From positions 11,346,001 through 11,410,000 of the forward strand of contig CM034107.1 in assembly GCA_019914945.1 (NCBI GenBank): a stretch of 64,000 nt of DNA, read 5' to 3'. The DNA is from Typha latifolia. Taxonomy: Eukaryota > Streptophyta > Magnoliopsida > Poales > Typhaceae. The notes beneath the pieces were generated by a model that was given only the letters and a program-made list of their open reading frames with translations, searched no databases and was not told the DNA's origin. A program made the translations under genes and the position numbers. How positions within the stretch are numbered: position 1 is the first letter of the stretch; each line of letters opens with the position of its first letter. Below are positions 11,655-23,563 of the stretch, piece by piece.

Positions 11655-14600
11655 CTAATAGAAAGAAATGCTGTATAAGAGCTTTCTCTTGTGTTGCCTC
11701 TCAAATGCAGCGACAACGTCATCAATTGCATCCTCCCAGGAATCCACTGCTTCAAGCTGCACCAAAGACGAGTATCCATGAATTAAACATCCCATTTATC
11801 AAGTTATGCATGTTATTTTCTTGATTTTGAAACTTGTAGGCATATTTAAAATAATGTGATTATTGACTTGTTAAAGCCAAAATATGCAAATGCGGGTAAA
11901 GATTGTATAGACTGAACTTCTTATTTTCTTACACAAATTTGCCAAAGAGATTGATAGTATAACCCAACGATGGTCATGCCACTATTAGCATGGGGTGTGC
12001 TGATCGACACACCCTCGCCACACATTTAATATATTTTTAATAAAAAAATTTAGGATATTTAAAAATATTTTATTTTAGTATTTGGCATGCCAATCTTTGA
12101 TTTTCAGTTTAAACATATGTATTAAAACCTACATTATAGTATTTTATTTTTAAATTATTTTTATAAATAATCTAATTTATTAAAGATAAAGCAATAGTAA
12201 ATATAAATATTATTCAACACATAGTATGATTGAATACATTCATTAAAACTAATATTAATGATTAAAATATCCTATAATATAATTGAATACTCCATGATAT
12301 AACTGAATACGTAATAATATTCAGCGCATAATATTAATTGATAATAATTTAATAATTAAAACTAATATCTAGTTAAATGTAGAATAATAGAAAATATTAA
12401 GAATTTTATTTTAATGATGATTAACGAAAATAAAAAAGATTAGCATGAAGACCGGCATGCAGCCATGCCTTCATCATCTTGGCATCCTTAATATAACATA
12501 ATCTTTTAGACTTTAAATGATAAAAGTATCAAATATTCTTGTGGAATCCGTTTGCCCTAAAAAAATTCAAAAGTGGTACATTTTTCCTGTTTTCTGGGCA
12601 TCAAATATGTTGCAAGGAAAGCCAATCATGAACATGCTAATATTATTCTAGAAATTTTCTATCTGAAAATAGCAACTTTGTATTGATTGTACACTCAAAG
12701 AAATGCCTTTCATCTCCAATCTAGGAAAAAGGTTTATATTAGTTCTCCTGATAGCTGGAGTCCTAGCTAGCTCATCACCTAGCTTATCAGATTACTGGTT
12801 GTTGAATTACCATCAAACAAGCAATTCAAAGGCTACACCTCAAAGATGTTTAAGAATATGAGATTCAAACCAGAAGAACATGATTCAGCAGAACATTTAA
12901 GAAGTTCAATTAACTATGCATTATCAAAAGCTTACTCATCCAAGACAAATAATCGCCAATATAGTTACTAGCATACCTCCTGGCACAAATCTAATGCAAG
13001 CTTGGCTCCAATAGCAGCTTCTTCATGGTTATCCTTTACATCCAAATTGATTATCAATACAGTTTTCATCAATGTTTGCTCACGGTTATTTAGATCTGTA
13101 GAAATTAAACACAACAGTTACACCATTAATATTCTGCAGTGCATAGGGAGAAGAAAAAAGAAAGAAATTATTAGTAACTAAATAATTTATGTTTTCTTTC
13201 ATGAACCAAAGAGAATGCATGCAAGTTTTCATATGCAACTCCAAAGGATGATTTACCAAATAATCAGTGGATCAGATTTAGCAACGTGTTCTACCAAAAG
13301 AGATGATAATTGCAGCTATATGGTCAACTACATAGAGGCCTGCCATGTTCTGACTGAACTGCAACTAGAAACTTATCTTTTGCTCTTGAAGAAATAGATT
13401 TTGTTGTATTAGCTTATCTGCTGGTGCTGGCTAATTGTCATGGCTTATAGAATAACTCAACGATAAGAAACATTAAGAAGGATAAAAACGTATTCAGTCG
13501 TGAAGAGCAGTCCCAAATACATCACAGGTAGAGATTCCAACTGGCAATTAAACATTTCAGCATATTTTTGTCCCTCACCATCACAACACATCCGAGATAA
13601 ACAAGACAACTTTTATGAAAAATTTATCTTTAATTCAGAAATCCCTTCCAAAATATTATAACGAAAACTTCAAGGTAGCAGCCTCTTTCTCATCAGCCTT
13701 GAACAAGATAAGGGTATCATCAGCATATTGCTGGTTTATAACCACTTGCCTAATCAAATCAGCACTTAAGCTTGAAATCACCCCTTGCTGTTTAGCCTTA
13801 TCTAGCATCCTATTTAAACCATCAACAATAACAAAGAGGAAAGAAACCAAAAGGAAAGGAACCTAATGATCACCCTAACTCAGACCCTTATTGCATCTGA
13901 AGTTATTACTTAGTTCACCATTGTAGCAGACAACAATAGAGCTAAGAAGAGACAGAGCTCATAACCCAACCAATCCATTTATCATGAACATCCAAATTCT
14001 CATTATATCTTCCAAGTAGTTTCATCTGACATTATCATAAGCTTTCAATTGCACAATATTTTATGAGCATTGATCATACAATCCATAATATATTTATTTT
14101 TTATAACACTTTGGGCATCACCAATCAGCTTGTGTTAACCTCATCAAGCTTGTTGGTAAGCACCTGCATAAAAATCTTAAAACTACCATTTACTAAACTG
14201 ATGGGTCTATAATCCCCCACTTTCTCACTACCAAACTTCTTCAGAATTAAATAAACCATAGCATATTTTAGATAATGGATCTTCCCTTATACCAATCTTT
14301 GAACATCTATAACAGTTCTTTGATCAACTCCCAAAAGCTGTAATAAAACTTCATAGAAAACCCATTAGGGCCTGGAGTTTTATCAGCACCCATCTGGAAT
14401 ACAACAGTTTTAATCTCCTCTTTATTAAAAGGCTTCTCCAACTCTTCATGCTCCTCCCAAGTTAGATTAGGGACATTGCTCCAAGCATCTCCTTACACCC
14501 TCAGCAGCCAAGAATTTACAGTGCCAAACAGCTGCTTATTGAAGGATGTAACATGTCCTTAGTCCTCTGCTAATCATTGACCACTTTCTATCCAATTGTG

Positions 14601-16069
14601 GGGAAAAGATCACATTCTTCCTTCTCTTGCCATTAGCAATCTTATGAAAGAAGGTAGTGTTCAAATCCCCCTCTTTGAGCCGCTGCATCATTGACCTCTG
14701 TCTCCACTTAATTTCTCCTCTTTATAAATTGTCCATCATCATCTAGGTCTCCCATCTAAGTAAAAGCTCATCCTTTGGCAGATCCTTATTCTCAGCAATG
14801 ATATCAAACTCCTCCCTGTTAGATAGATGTTTTTTCTTCTCCTCCATCTCTTTTGTTTTAAGATTAAGACTCCACCCTTTCAACTTCCTTCTAAGGGTCC
14901 TCATTTTATCAATCCAGCATTCCACAGCAAGGAGCCACTACCATACTCCATCCACCACTTTCCAACCAACTCTCGAAATCCTCCTTTTGAAGCCAATAAT
15001 TTTCAAACTTAGACATAAACTTCTTCACACCATCCTTGTCTAGTGTCCAAAATTAAAGGGACATGATAAGACCCATACCAAGTAAAACATATTCAGATAT
15101 AAATCTGCTTTCAACTCCTAGATAATTGTTGCAAACATACCTACCAAACCACAGCAGCACAATGAAAGTCCATTTCAGCCATAAGATGTGAACCTGTAAG
15201 TAGAGATTAATTTAACATATTTTAAATTTTCAACATGGTAATGGTTGAAAGCACCAAAATTCATGCTTTTCTAACAATTTCACATGGCACATACGTTAAA
15301 CTTTTTCTCAGACCCAAACTGAAGGAAACCAATATGTGGCATATTTAAAAGAAGTAATTGGAAGTCAGAGCTAATGGGCCTTTCTTTTATGCAGAAAATC
15401 CTCGATAATGAAGCTTCTTAGCCAGCATGGTATTATACATTTCTACTAGTTCAAGAATCCTAAACGATCTGGTTTTGCAAAACATTAAATGGAGTCCACA
15501 TAGTAGAAAGGAGCACATTTCCAGCAAATAACAACTAATTTGACTGTTTGATATTGCCGTCAGCGTGTTCGACAAAATTACGATGAGAAAACCAAAAATG
15601 TGAAGAAGACGACCAACCTTCGACGACCATATCGAACACCTTCTCCTCAAATGTGAGCACGACGTCAAAGCATCCATCATCGGCGTTGTCCTGCCACCTC
15701 TGAGGTGCATTCTTCACCGTAGAATTCCTCTTCAACATCGGCAAGATCCCATTCCGCTTATACCTACAAATTTCATCACTTTATTAGCAAACCAGCTCAA
15801 CCAAGACGGGAATTTGAGAGAGAGAGAGAGAGAGAGAGGGAGGAAAGAACTCACAAATCAGAATCTTTGCGCCGGAGGTCGTCGAACATGAACTTGTAAG
15901 GCGTGCCGAAGTCGTATACGTTGGGCTCCCTGAGAGATGGGCCAGGGAGCTTGACGTGGGCCCCCGTGCCATAGGAGGCGACGTCGAAGCCATGGCGCTT
16001 GAGAAGGGAGTGCGACTCCATGCTCCGGTTCTGGTTCGATGAGCACACCATCGCGTGACGAAGCTTCAT
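11655..16069 (-). CDS. SSU72: RNA polymerase II CTD phosphatase SSU72
   Basis: Nuclear protein phosphatase that removes phosphate from Ser5 (and Ser7) of the Pol II C-terminal domain and works with the cleavage and polyadenylation machinery. Minus-strand exons in reading order: 16069-15855, 15763-15618, 13095-12977, 11756-11655. All GT-AG; 582 nt, 193 aa against about 194 in animals, so full length. The signature CX5RS is CSSNQNRS, residues 9-16, with catalytic Cys9 and Arg15. Family motifs follow in order: SYGTGAHVKLPGPS, YKRNGIL, PQRWQDNA, FEEKVFD, then DLNNREQ, NLDVKDNHEEAA (contains the acidic catalytic residue) and the C-terminal KRKLLYSISFY. Intron 1 has a (GA)n run (15819-15838), intron 2 (2.5 kb) holds a LINE remnant, and intron 3 a possible MITE. 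The start is unambiguous because the N-terminus matches the family from residue 1. Confidence 0.96.
11966..12495. mobile_element. Possible hAT-like MITE in SSU72 intron 3
   Basis: The left edge CAACGATGGTCATGCCA resembles the terminal repeat of the complete element at 31992-32523 (CAATGATGGTCGTGCC read inward from its right end). The right edge contains GGCATGCAGCCATGCC and CATCATCTTGG, which fits as an inverted terminus. The interior is AT-rich and noncoding. No exact target duplication was found; TATAAC occurs near both ends but not flush. Boundaries are approximate. Confidence 0.4.
13640..15060 (-). mobile_element. LINE (non-LTR retrotransposon) reverse-transcriptase remnant
   Basis: Sits inside SSU72 intron 2, on the same strand as the host. 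Minus-strand fragments in order: a stretch with KTKEMEEKKKHLSNREEFD (about 14760-14870), then MGADKTPGPNGFSMKFYY (about 14330-14390), then VDGLNRMLDKAKQQG and QYADDTLILFKADE (about 13690-13810). These are the pre-RT region and the RT core, with the YADD catalytic box, of plant L1-type LINEs. Frameshifts and stops separate the fragments, so it is a dead copy. There is no endonuclease domain in the recognisable part, consistent with 5' truncation. Confidence 0.85.
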
Positions 16070-16154
16070 CTCCCCCTTCTTCCCCTCTGGGGTTTTGGTT
16101 TATTGGAATTCTTGGGGATGGGGTTTGGAGAACACTATAAACGAAGAATAAAAT

Positions 16155-16181
16155 TGGGCCTGATCCCAAGGCCCAGGCCCA
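16155..16181 (-). promoter_or_regulatory. Site II (TGGGCC) cluster upstream of SSU72
   Basis: TGGGCC at 16155-16160 and two adjoining GGCCCA at 16170-16175 and 16176-16181, about 90-110 bp upstream of the SSU72 start codon. Site II elements bind TCP factors and drive housekeeping and growth-related genes in plants. Confidence 0.6.
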
Positions 16182-18586
16182 ACATATAATTACAGAAATA
16201 GCCCTGCGCTAACCCAAATATTTCAGGCCCGGTTCGGCCTTACCTTGGCTCTGGAGTTTTATCCCCTTTATATTTGTTTAAGATTTTTCTCCTCTGAAAT
16301 CTGAATGTGAAAATAGGTTTAATTTTGTGATAATATCCATATTAAAGAATATAGATACTTTGTTTGTTATACATTTATGTCAAGGGTATATCAGTAATTT
16401 TACCCAATGTAATTTTAATCCCCATTTCCTCTCAAGAAAAAAAATAGATAATTTTTTATGCTAAGTATAAATAAATTAGACAAAGGAGTAGCCCTCTCCA
16501 ATCCTTAAAAAAAGAGAGGTTAAAATAGATTTAAATCTGGTGCATATAATACTAGTCATCTTAAAATAAAATATCCATGGGATAATGGGACGATGACTGA
16601 ATTGGTCAATGGGACCATGAAGTGACCTCATTTAAATAGAGCATTAGGACCATCTTTAATGGCAAAGTTGACATCAAAACTTTTTTATTCCTACTAGAGT
16701 AGGAATAAAAGATAAGGTTTAGAGGACAAAGGTGGCTGGCTGGCTGTCTCTCAATTCATGTGATGCCCACTTTGATCCATCCATGTGAATCCCATTCCCA
16801 TGGGCTCACTCACTCACATATCCATTCCCTCATGTGATGACCACCAACATCCATGACTCATGAACAGCAGCATCTGGTCACTCCTTTCTCTTTCCATCTC
16901 CCTCTTTTTGCCACCTGCATTGGTAGCAATCCAAGCTATCATTCCTATGTGGGATTTGGACACTTGCCCAAGAACAATATTGCATTCAAAGAGGGGGGGA
17001 GAAGTGGAGAAGCAAGAATGCAGGAGGACCAATCTAACCCACTAATTAACACCTATGAACAAAAGGAGGAATAGAAAAAGAAAGAAAGAAAGAAAGAAAA
17101 AAACTGGGGGCATCCTCCTTTTTCTTCATGCATTATTATTGGAATAACCTTATACTAAAGTTCTGATAGGACTCATGGTTCAGGTTAAATATTCCTCCTA
17201 TCTAATTAGACTCGTCAATTAGCTAATTGCTCTGTTTCTAAGATGCCCTAGATGTAGGAAATTTTTTGAGCTGAAAAGGAGAGGCCTATATCTGGCTGTG
17301 ACCTAAAATTATCGTCCTTTTCTTTTTTAATTTCGACAGCTCTGATATGCCCCTAAATATTCTACAAATATTTTTGACACAGTATTATTTCGTATCTATT
17401 GATAGTGATGATTCTGAGATGATGACGAGAGAAACTATCAATGGATAATATGATGTTATGTTATTTTGTTCGTGGAATGTTTACAAATTGCTTGTGGGTA
17501 TATCATGAGGGAAGGAGAGACCTTAAGAGCTATGAGTTGCCATAAGTATAAATAACAAATTAGTTGGTCAAACTGATGATTTTTTTTTTCATCAAAGAAA
17601 GAAAGAAAAAAAAGATGCCATAGATTATTTGGTGTTTTATTTTTTGTGTGTGCATATTTAGCTTTCAAAAATCTCATGTTTACTTATATATATTTGATAG
17701 TTATATATATGTACCATTCAAAACACATAGTTTTTATATATATGCTACTCTTTAAAATTATTATTTTTTGCATGGATACTATCTGGAGTTAACTAACCAT
17801 TAAATTTGAAAAAAAAATTAAACATAAAAAGATTAAATTATTACTATTAAATTTTTATTATTTAGAAATATTTTTTTATCTATTGTCTATGAAGTAAGTA
17901 TCTATATAAATACTATATTTTGCAGGATAAATAGGCAAATACGAATTTTTAGATGGGCATATAAGTAAATAAAATATATTTTTAATAAAGTCTATTGTAT
18001 TTTATTTATTTTTATTTGTTCTACAGAGCAGAGTTAAAAACTCAGTTATTGGTCACACTAAGCACTGGCAAAGTCAGAGGTCAAAATGGCAGTCAATTCC
18101 AGAAACATCCATTAACTCTCTCTTTCAAATCTAGAGGAAAGATAACATTCTATTTTGCAGTACAACCCAGGCAAAGTCAATCAGCTTTCTGCTCATGCAT
18201 ATACTTAAAACTCTTAAAATAACCCAAATTCCAAACCAAAGAAAAAGATATTTAATTCTTTTGTTTTCTCCAATTAAGAAGAATTGCTCAAATAGAGAAG
18301 AAAAGAACGCAGTTGAAGTCATTTTTTGGTGTTATCTGTCCATCTTTTTTGTTTTTCGAAAATCAAATGGATACATACAAAATCCCCATACATACAACTC
18401 ACCAAAAAAACTACCATTACCACCATCCAAGCATGCCATCTTCATCTGTCTTTAACTTTAATCTCATCCCTCGGGTCTTCCCATTGATCCAAAGGAATGA
18501 GATGCCAAAGAGATGTTTTTTTTTTTTTTTAATATATCTATATTTCGAAGATTAGAAGAAAGAGTGGTGGGGAGGGGTTTACTGGA
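16182..18586. other. Intergenic DNA between SSU72 and the U-box gene
   Basis: AT-rich DNA with poly-purine (17070-17102) and poly-T (18517-18531) runs. Several open frames of 60-86 codons have no recognisable content. The right end should contain the 3' UTR of the minus-strand U-box gene. No gene recognised. Confidence 0.5.
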
Positions 18587-19819
18587 TTAGAATGGCCGGA
18601 GGAAGTCAACGGAGTTGATGATGTCGTCGTGCTGCGGCCAAGCCGAACGAAGAATCTTGAGGAGGAGTTGGGCCTTGCGCTTGGCTCGATCCGAGCAGCC
18701 ACCCTGCACCATGAGAAGCAATTGGTTCATGGCTCCGGCTTTGACGGCTTCTTTTTGGAGAGTCTCCGATGCGCCGACCATGGCGACGAGGGCTCCGGCG
18801 GCGTGCTCCGCCGCCTTTCCGGCCATACCCCTCACCAGAGCTGCCACCACGGCTGCCGCGCCGCCGGCGTCCCCGGCGGCGGCCGCCATCACCGCCTCCC
18901 TCCCCTCCTCGCTTCGGCATAGTAGCTCCACCGTCGCCATTGCCCGCTCCGACTCGCCGGTGCCCTCCCTCACCCTCTCCACCACCGCCGCCGCCGCCCC
19001 AGCGGCAACCGCCAGATGTCGGTTCTCCTTCGCCAGGCACAGCGCGAACAGCGCCCTGATGCCCACGCGCGCGGCACGTGCGTTCCCCTTCTCGGCGATT
19101 AGCCTCACCACCCCGTCGACCACCCCATCCGCCGCGCCCATCGCCGTCCTCGCCCCGACTGCCGCTGCGGCCTCGATCACCGCGCCGGCGCTGATCCGCG
19201 CCTCAAGCGTCTGCCACGTGGACACCGCGGTACCCAGCCGGCAGATCCGGTCCGGCCTCTCCGCCAGATCCGCCGCCTCCGCCTCCCCCATCCCGACCAT
19301 TGCCAGCACCGCCATCGCCTCCGCTGCCAGATCCGGATCTGCATCTGCCAGCGCGATCCCCACCATCGCTTCCCTCGTCTCCCTCGTCGCCATCAGCGCT
19401 CGGTTCTTGTCGGACTCTTTGGCAAGCGCCCGTAGACGTCGGACCGCTGCGAGCCTGGCGGCAGAGGAGGAGCGCGGCGCGGCCGCCTGGGAGATAAGGA
19501 GGCGGAGGAGTGTGGGGTCGGCGGGCTGCTTCGGGGTGGGGATCCGCTCGACGCCGAGCGAGCGGTGGGCGACGCACCATTCCTGGATGAGGCGGCGGAG
19601 GGTGTGGTTGGGGATGAGGGTGAAGTCGGCGAGCGGCGCTCGTGTCACCGGGCATGTTGTGTGCCCCGTCGCCACCCAGGATTCAATGCTCGGCCGGTCG
19701 TAAGTCTGCCCCGTGCACACCGTCACCGGATCCCGCATCAGCTCTAGCGAGATCGGGCACCGGAAGTGGTACGGGATCTGTACTCCCGTCATATCCAAAG
19801 GCGCCACACTCCCCGGCAT
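18587..19819 (-). CDS. U-box E3 ubiquitin ligase with ARM repeats, PUB25/PUB26-like
   Basis: Cytosolic plant U-box ligase that transfers ubiquitin from an E2 to its substrates. The Arabidopsis relatives PUB25 and PUB26 act in cold signalling and immune-kinase turnover; a shared target here is inference. 410 aa, one exon, about the family length (about 420). The U-box spans about residues 16-90: PYHFRCPISLELMRDPVTV, TGQTYDRPSIESW, TCPVTRAPL, IPNHTLRRLIQEWC. PTPKQPADP, a PUB25/26 hallmark, follows at about 94-102. The rest (about 105-400) is alanine-rich helical ARM-type repeat. The N-terminus MPGSVAPLDM fits the family, so the ATG at 19819 is secure. Coding DNA is extremely GC-rich, unlike the other genes here, and creates long meaningless open frames on the opposite strand. 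The CT-rich 5' leader and a TATA box lie at 19844-20036. Confidence 0.95.
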   Translation of the reverse strand: MPGSVAPLDMTGVQIPYHFRCPISLELMRDPVTVCTGQTYDRPSIESWVATGHTTCPVTRAPLADFTLIPNHTLRRLIQEWCVAHRSLGVERIPTPKQPADPTLLRLLISQAAAPRSSSAARLAAVRRLRALAKESDKNRALMATRETREAMVGIALADADPDLAAEAMAVLAMVGMGEAEAADLAERPDRICRLGTAVSTWQTLEARISAGAVIEAAAAVGARTAMGAADGVVDGVVRLIAEKGNARAARVGIRALFALCLAKENRHLAVAAGAAAAVVERVREGTGESERAMATVELLCRSEEGREAVMAAAAGDAGGAAAVVAALVRGMAGKAAEHAAGALVAMVGASETLQKEAVKAGAMNQLLLMVQGGCSDRAKRKAQLLLKILRSAWPQHDDIINSVDFLRPF

Positions 19820-19843
19820 CCCTCTCTTCTTCCTCGAATCAAT

Positions 19844-19857
19844 CTTCTTCTTCTTCT

Positions 19858-19908
<51 letters not shown>
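19844..19908. repeat. (CTT)n(CT)n microsatellite in the U-box gene leader
   Basis: CTT repeats (about 19844-19861) run into about 23 CT dinucleotides (19862-19908). On the transcribed minus strand this is a GA tract about 25-90 nt upstream of the start codon. GA tracts in plant 5' UTRs are known binding sites of BPC/GAGA factors. Confidence 0.85.
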
Positions 19909-19910
<2 letters not shown>

Positions 19911-19988
19911 AATCCTTCGACTCGACGTTTTGGATGTCGAACGAGGAAAGAAGAAGCGAGCTGGGCTAGGGACTTATGAGAGCCCTCA

Positions 19989-21017
19989 CACGTGCGGGTA
20001 AAGGAACGTAGAATTCCCAAACTACCCTCGTTTATACGCTGAGGACTCGGGTCACATGGCCCTTGTTTTCTACCGGGTTTCCGAATTTTGGTTTTGTGCA
20101 CGTACATTGCTCGTCCGTATAAGTTCTCTTTTACATAGAGGACCCTCACATTTTATTTTTCTGCGTTTTAACTTTTAACGCCCTCTCAAGTTATCTAACG
20201 CGATTTCCGAGGACCATACGTTAATGCCGGCGTGCGATTTCGTGCAGCTGCGGGTGCGTTCAGATGTCGGCAGCTCGACCGCATCTGAACCGTCGGGCGA
20301 CCGCAGGCGCACGCATCTCGGGACCTCGGACGGTCAAGATTGGCAGGTCAAAGAGGGAATCGGGAGGTGGCCAGTCAAACGCATCCGGGTTAGCGGATTA
20401 GGATGGTGGGGCCCATGGCAGCCAATTGGGCCCCTTTATTCGGGCGCAGTGAAGGGATCCGCTTCACCCTGGCCCCCTGGCCTCTGGGGCCTCGGGTACA
20501 AATATTCTGTGAAGACCACGCCACTCCCCCTAACTCCAACCGCGACTTGGACCGCCTTTTGCTAACCCACCCATCACAATATTACAGCCAATCCAAACAA
20601 TAAGCTCTCGACACGTAACCTGCATTTAACAAACTCTTAATATCTATTCCACGAGCCACAGTGACGTGTCACACGTATATGCGCTCGTGGTGTAGGCTGG
20701 CACACGCGTGCGGGTTAATGGTTTTATTATCGGGGAAAGGGGTTTGGGGACCACACGGATCCGGGTCCTACCCTGTCCCCAGTCAACCCGACAAGATCGA
20801 CGGGTCGGGCCCGGCGCGGGCCTCCCGCTCCCCTCGCCCGCACGTGTTTCACAGCTGTCGCGCGCTGCCCGACCCTTTGGACCGCTCCAGGGTACGGAAT
20901 TCCCACGTAGTGAATGACCGAAATGCTCCCCACTGTTCGATCTTTTCTTTAGGAGCCGGTCGATCCGACGGCTGGGAGGTGAGTGATCTGATCTCTGGTT
21001 ACTCCTCGGTGCACGTG
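19989..21017. promoter_or_regulatory. Three G-boxes (CACGTG) upstream of the U-box gene
   Basis: Palindromic CACGTG at 19989-19994, 20841-20846 and 21012-21017, in a GC-rich region (20037-21100) that otherwise holds no gene I can recognise. G-boxes bind bZIP and bHLH factors (ABA, light, cold). The region has open frames of 113 and 145 codons, which I judge to be GC-content artefacts. Confidence 0.45.
20031..20036 (-). promoter_or_regulatory. Probable TATA box of the U-box gene
   Basis: TATAAA on the minus strand (GCGTATAAACG context), 212 bp upstream of the ATG, which leaves a leader of about 180 nt including the GA tract. Confidence 0.5.
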
Positions 21018-21099
21018 AGGCGGAGGTGGGTAATGTTTGTTGTATATTTGTTCTCAGAGAGGAAGGTTCCTCACAAAGCCCTTGTACTTGCCTGTTAAA

Positions 21100-21715
21100 A
21101 AGATTAAAATCTTTTTTTATTTATTTGCATGATCTAAAAATTTTGGTAGTATTCTCTCTGTGTCTCTCGTGAAATTTAAGAGGAAGCAACAATGCCATGG
21201 ATAACCTAGCTATCATCATACCTATGGGTCTATCATAGAGGATTTAGAAGACTTCTACTAGGGACTAGCCAACTAGGTTCTTATTTTGCTTCATGTTGTT
21301 GAATATGTATTAATATATCGATCGCATACATTAGATGGTCCTCTCATCGTGTAAATAAGCTGAGTTTTAATTAATTTTGAATTGAAATTAATTTTGAGTA
21401 TGTATATAAGATTAAGTTTGAATTGATTATTCAATTTTGAGTTAATTTTAAGTTCGAACTTAAGAGAGAGAGAGAGAGAGATTGGTCAAGATTTGGTCTA
21501 TTATCACTATCTCCACATTGTGTGCTTGCTTTACAAGACTCATCATTAGTATGTCAATGGATCATTTGAACATTAGAGGCCCTTAGAATGGCTATTATCC
21601 AGTGATTTAGTGTGAATTTGATGGAGAACCCACCTCCCTTCATAATGGATTCAAATTAAGGATAAATTATAGTTATGCCTGGTTTACCTCAATTTTAATT
21701 TCCTTTTTTATTTTA
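21100..21715. other. AT-rich intergenic DNA
   Basis: No gene seen. Contains a short (GA)n run at about 21463-21480. Confidence 0.5.
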
Positions 21716-21723
21716 AATTTAAA

Positions 21724-22145
21724 AGAAATTTGCATATAATACTCTATTTTTTTAATAAAATTATAATTTACACCCTATATTTTTATTATTTATAAATCGA
21801 ACCCTATGATTTAACGAGTATATGCAGAAAATACTTTGGATTAGATTTGAACTAAAACCGTGAGTATATTCAGTTAAGTAGATATTTTTTTTAAATGACT
21901 AAAATATATATTTTTCTAAAATAGCTAAAATGCCTTTAGTTTGATTTAGTTAAGAGTATTTTCATAATTCTCTTAGTATAATTAGTTTAACCCAGAAGTT
22001 TTGTTAAGTTTAATTAATAGATATAACTACAAGGTATTTTCTATATATATTTATTAAATTATAAGGCTCAATTCCTAAATAATAAAAATATAGAATATAA
22101 ACCATAATTTCGCCAAACGACAATGTGTTATACGCAAATTTCTCT
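21724..22145. mobile_element. MITE with about 110-bp terminal inverted repeats (Mutator-like)
   Basis: Left terminus from about 21724 (GAAATTTGCATATAATAC...) and the reverse complement of the right terminus (GAGAAATTTGCGTATAACAC...) align over about 110 bp, including shared CTATATTTTTATTATTTA and AGAAAATAC blocks. AATTTAAA flanks both ends (21716-21723 and 22146-22153) as an 8-9 bp duplication. Long TIRs and a roughly 9-bp duplication suggest a Mutator-type nonautonomous element. The interior is noncoding. Confidence 0.7.
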
Positions 22146-22256
22146 AATTTAAAGTATTTAATTCTGTTGCGGTCCAAATTAAATTGTAACGGTTATATTT
22201 TTCTTTCAAAACTAATAGTGTTTTATGTGCATCAGAATTTCTCACCATGAATAAAT

Positions 22257-22346
22257 AGCAATTAGACTTTATTTTGATGAGATTATTAAGTCCTTTCATA
22301 TTTTTAGCAATTAGATTTTATTTTGATGAGATTATTAAATCCTTTT
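22257..22346. repeat. 49-bp direct tandem duplication
   Basis: The unit starting AGCAATTAGA(C/T)TTTATTT at 22257 is repeated at 22306 with few differences (both contain TTTTGATGAGATTATTAA). AT-rich intergenic context; the DNA from 22350 to 23320 shows no gene. Confidence 0.8.
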
Positions 22347-23319
22347 GTGTCTTAATTAATCACCGACAAAAATAGTTATAACTTAGGCAGGATTAAGTGC
22401 TTAAATTAAAAATACTCGTGACCGAATTACAATCGAGTCACACCACTGAAAAATAAATTGTAATTTCTTCTATAATAAATTATGGCCAATTTTTGACCTA
22501 AAGGACAGGAAAAAGTAATTAGTGTTAAAATGAACTTTTCTCTCCTTTCTTCCCCCTCAACTAAAATACCCTTAAAAAATTCTAATATTGACCCACTATT
22601 CTTAAACTACATCTCATCCTAGTCCACCTCATCAAATTAAAATTCTACTCCACTTTTATTTTCACCTTAATCTTAAAATATTTCCGAGGTTATTTTGCAT
22701 CTAGAATCAATTTAATTCATCTATGCAATAGCTATGATAAAAGAAAACCTAACATTAGGTATTTTTGAGACATTAAACATGAGACTTAATGATAATAAAA
22801 ACAAAATACTATATATTTTTGATAAATATACATGGATTCCTTTTCCTAGTACTAACAATGCTTATTGTTAAAATATTAGTTAAGAAGTATTTAATTATAG
22901 AAATGGAAACTATTTGTGTAAAAAAATTCTTAAATTTTGGTAATAGTAAGTTTGAGCTTTTGAAACTGAGTAGAGGTGCATATTTTTTTTAATAACAAAA
23001 TATAAATAATTTATATACAAAATATACACACGAGAACTTATTTCTATTATTCTAATAATTAAAAAAATATTTTTATGCAAATGCGCCTAGAAACGGTTTG
23101 CGTTGGATCATATGTGAAACAAATAGGGATTGAAATAATAAAAAGAAATTCTGTATTACCACTAATTTCTATAATATTTAGGTAAATTTTGAGGTCCTAA
23201 TTTGAACTTAATTTAATCTTAATTTAAGCTTTAATCAAGTCAGGTGGACTCAAGTTTTTATGCTTTAACTGTTTAAGATGATTAGGATAAAAATAATAAA
23301 TTAATCCAATTCTAAGAAT

Positions 23320-23480
23320 ATGGAACCCTACCAAGTTAAGCCTCAACGAGCTGGCTTTGTGCTCAAATTGAGCCTATATATGCTTGGCTCTTTTAATTTT
23401 AAGCCGAGATTGAATCAAGCCTAAGCCCACCTGGGCTACAAGTTGCTCCGTTATTTTATGAGCAACTAATATGGAGCTGC
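23320..23480. mobile_element. Degenerate fragment resembling the hAT-like family
   Basis: Contains GAGCTGGCTTTGTGCTC, AAGCCTAAGCCC and AAGTTGCTCCGTTATTTTA. These resemble the subterminal GGCTCGAGC-type repeats and the terminal AAGTTGCTAGTTTATTTTG of the element ending at 607. Ends and target duplication are not identifiable. Confidence 0.3.
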
Positions 23481-23563
23481 TCCTATTAATTGGTACTCAT
23501 GAAAGAAAACTCAATGGTCCACCATTGCTCCTTTTTGCCCCTTTAAACGGGTCAATGACCTAT

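Noticed and set aside
13615..13866. Plus-strand 83-codon frame
   Set aside because: Antisense to the LINE reverse-transcriptase remnant.
18615..19703. 362-codon open frame on the plus strand opposite the U-box gene
   Set aside because: It is the antisense shadow of a very GC-rich coding sequence (few AT-rich stops); Ala/Ser/Arg-rich with no recognisable domain. The same applies to the other long frames in 18600-19750.
20224..21098. Open frames of 113 and 145 codons upstream of the U-box gene
   Set aside because: GC-rich DNA lacks stops; the proteins look random and match no family I know.
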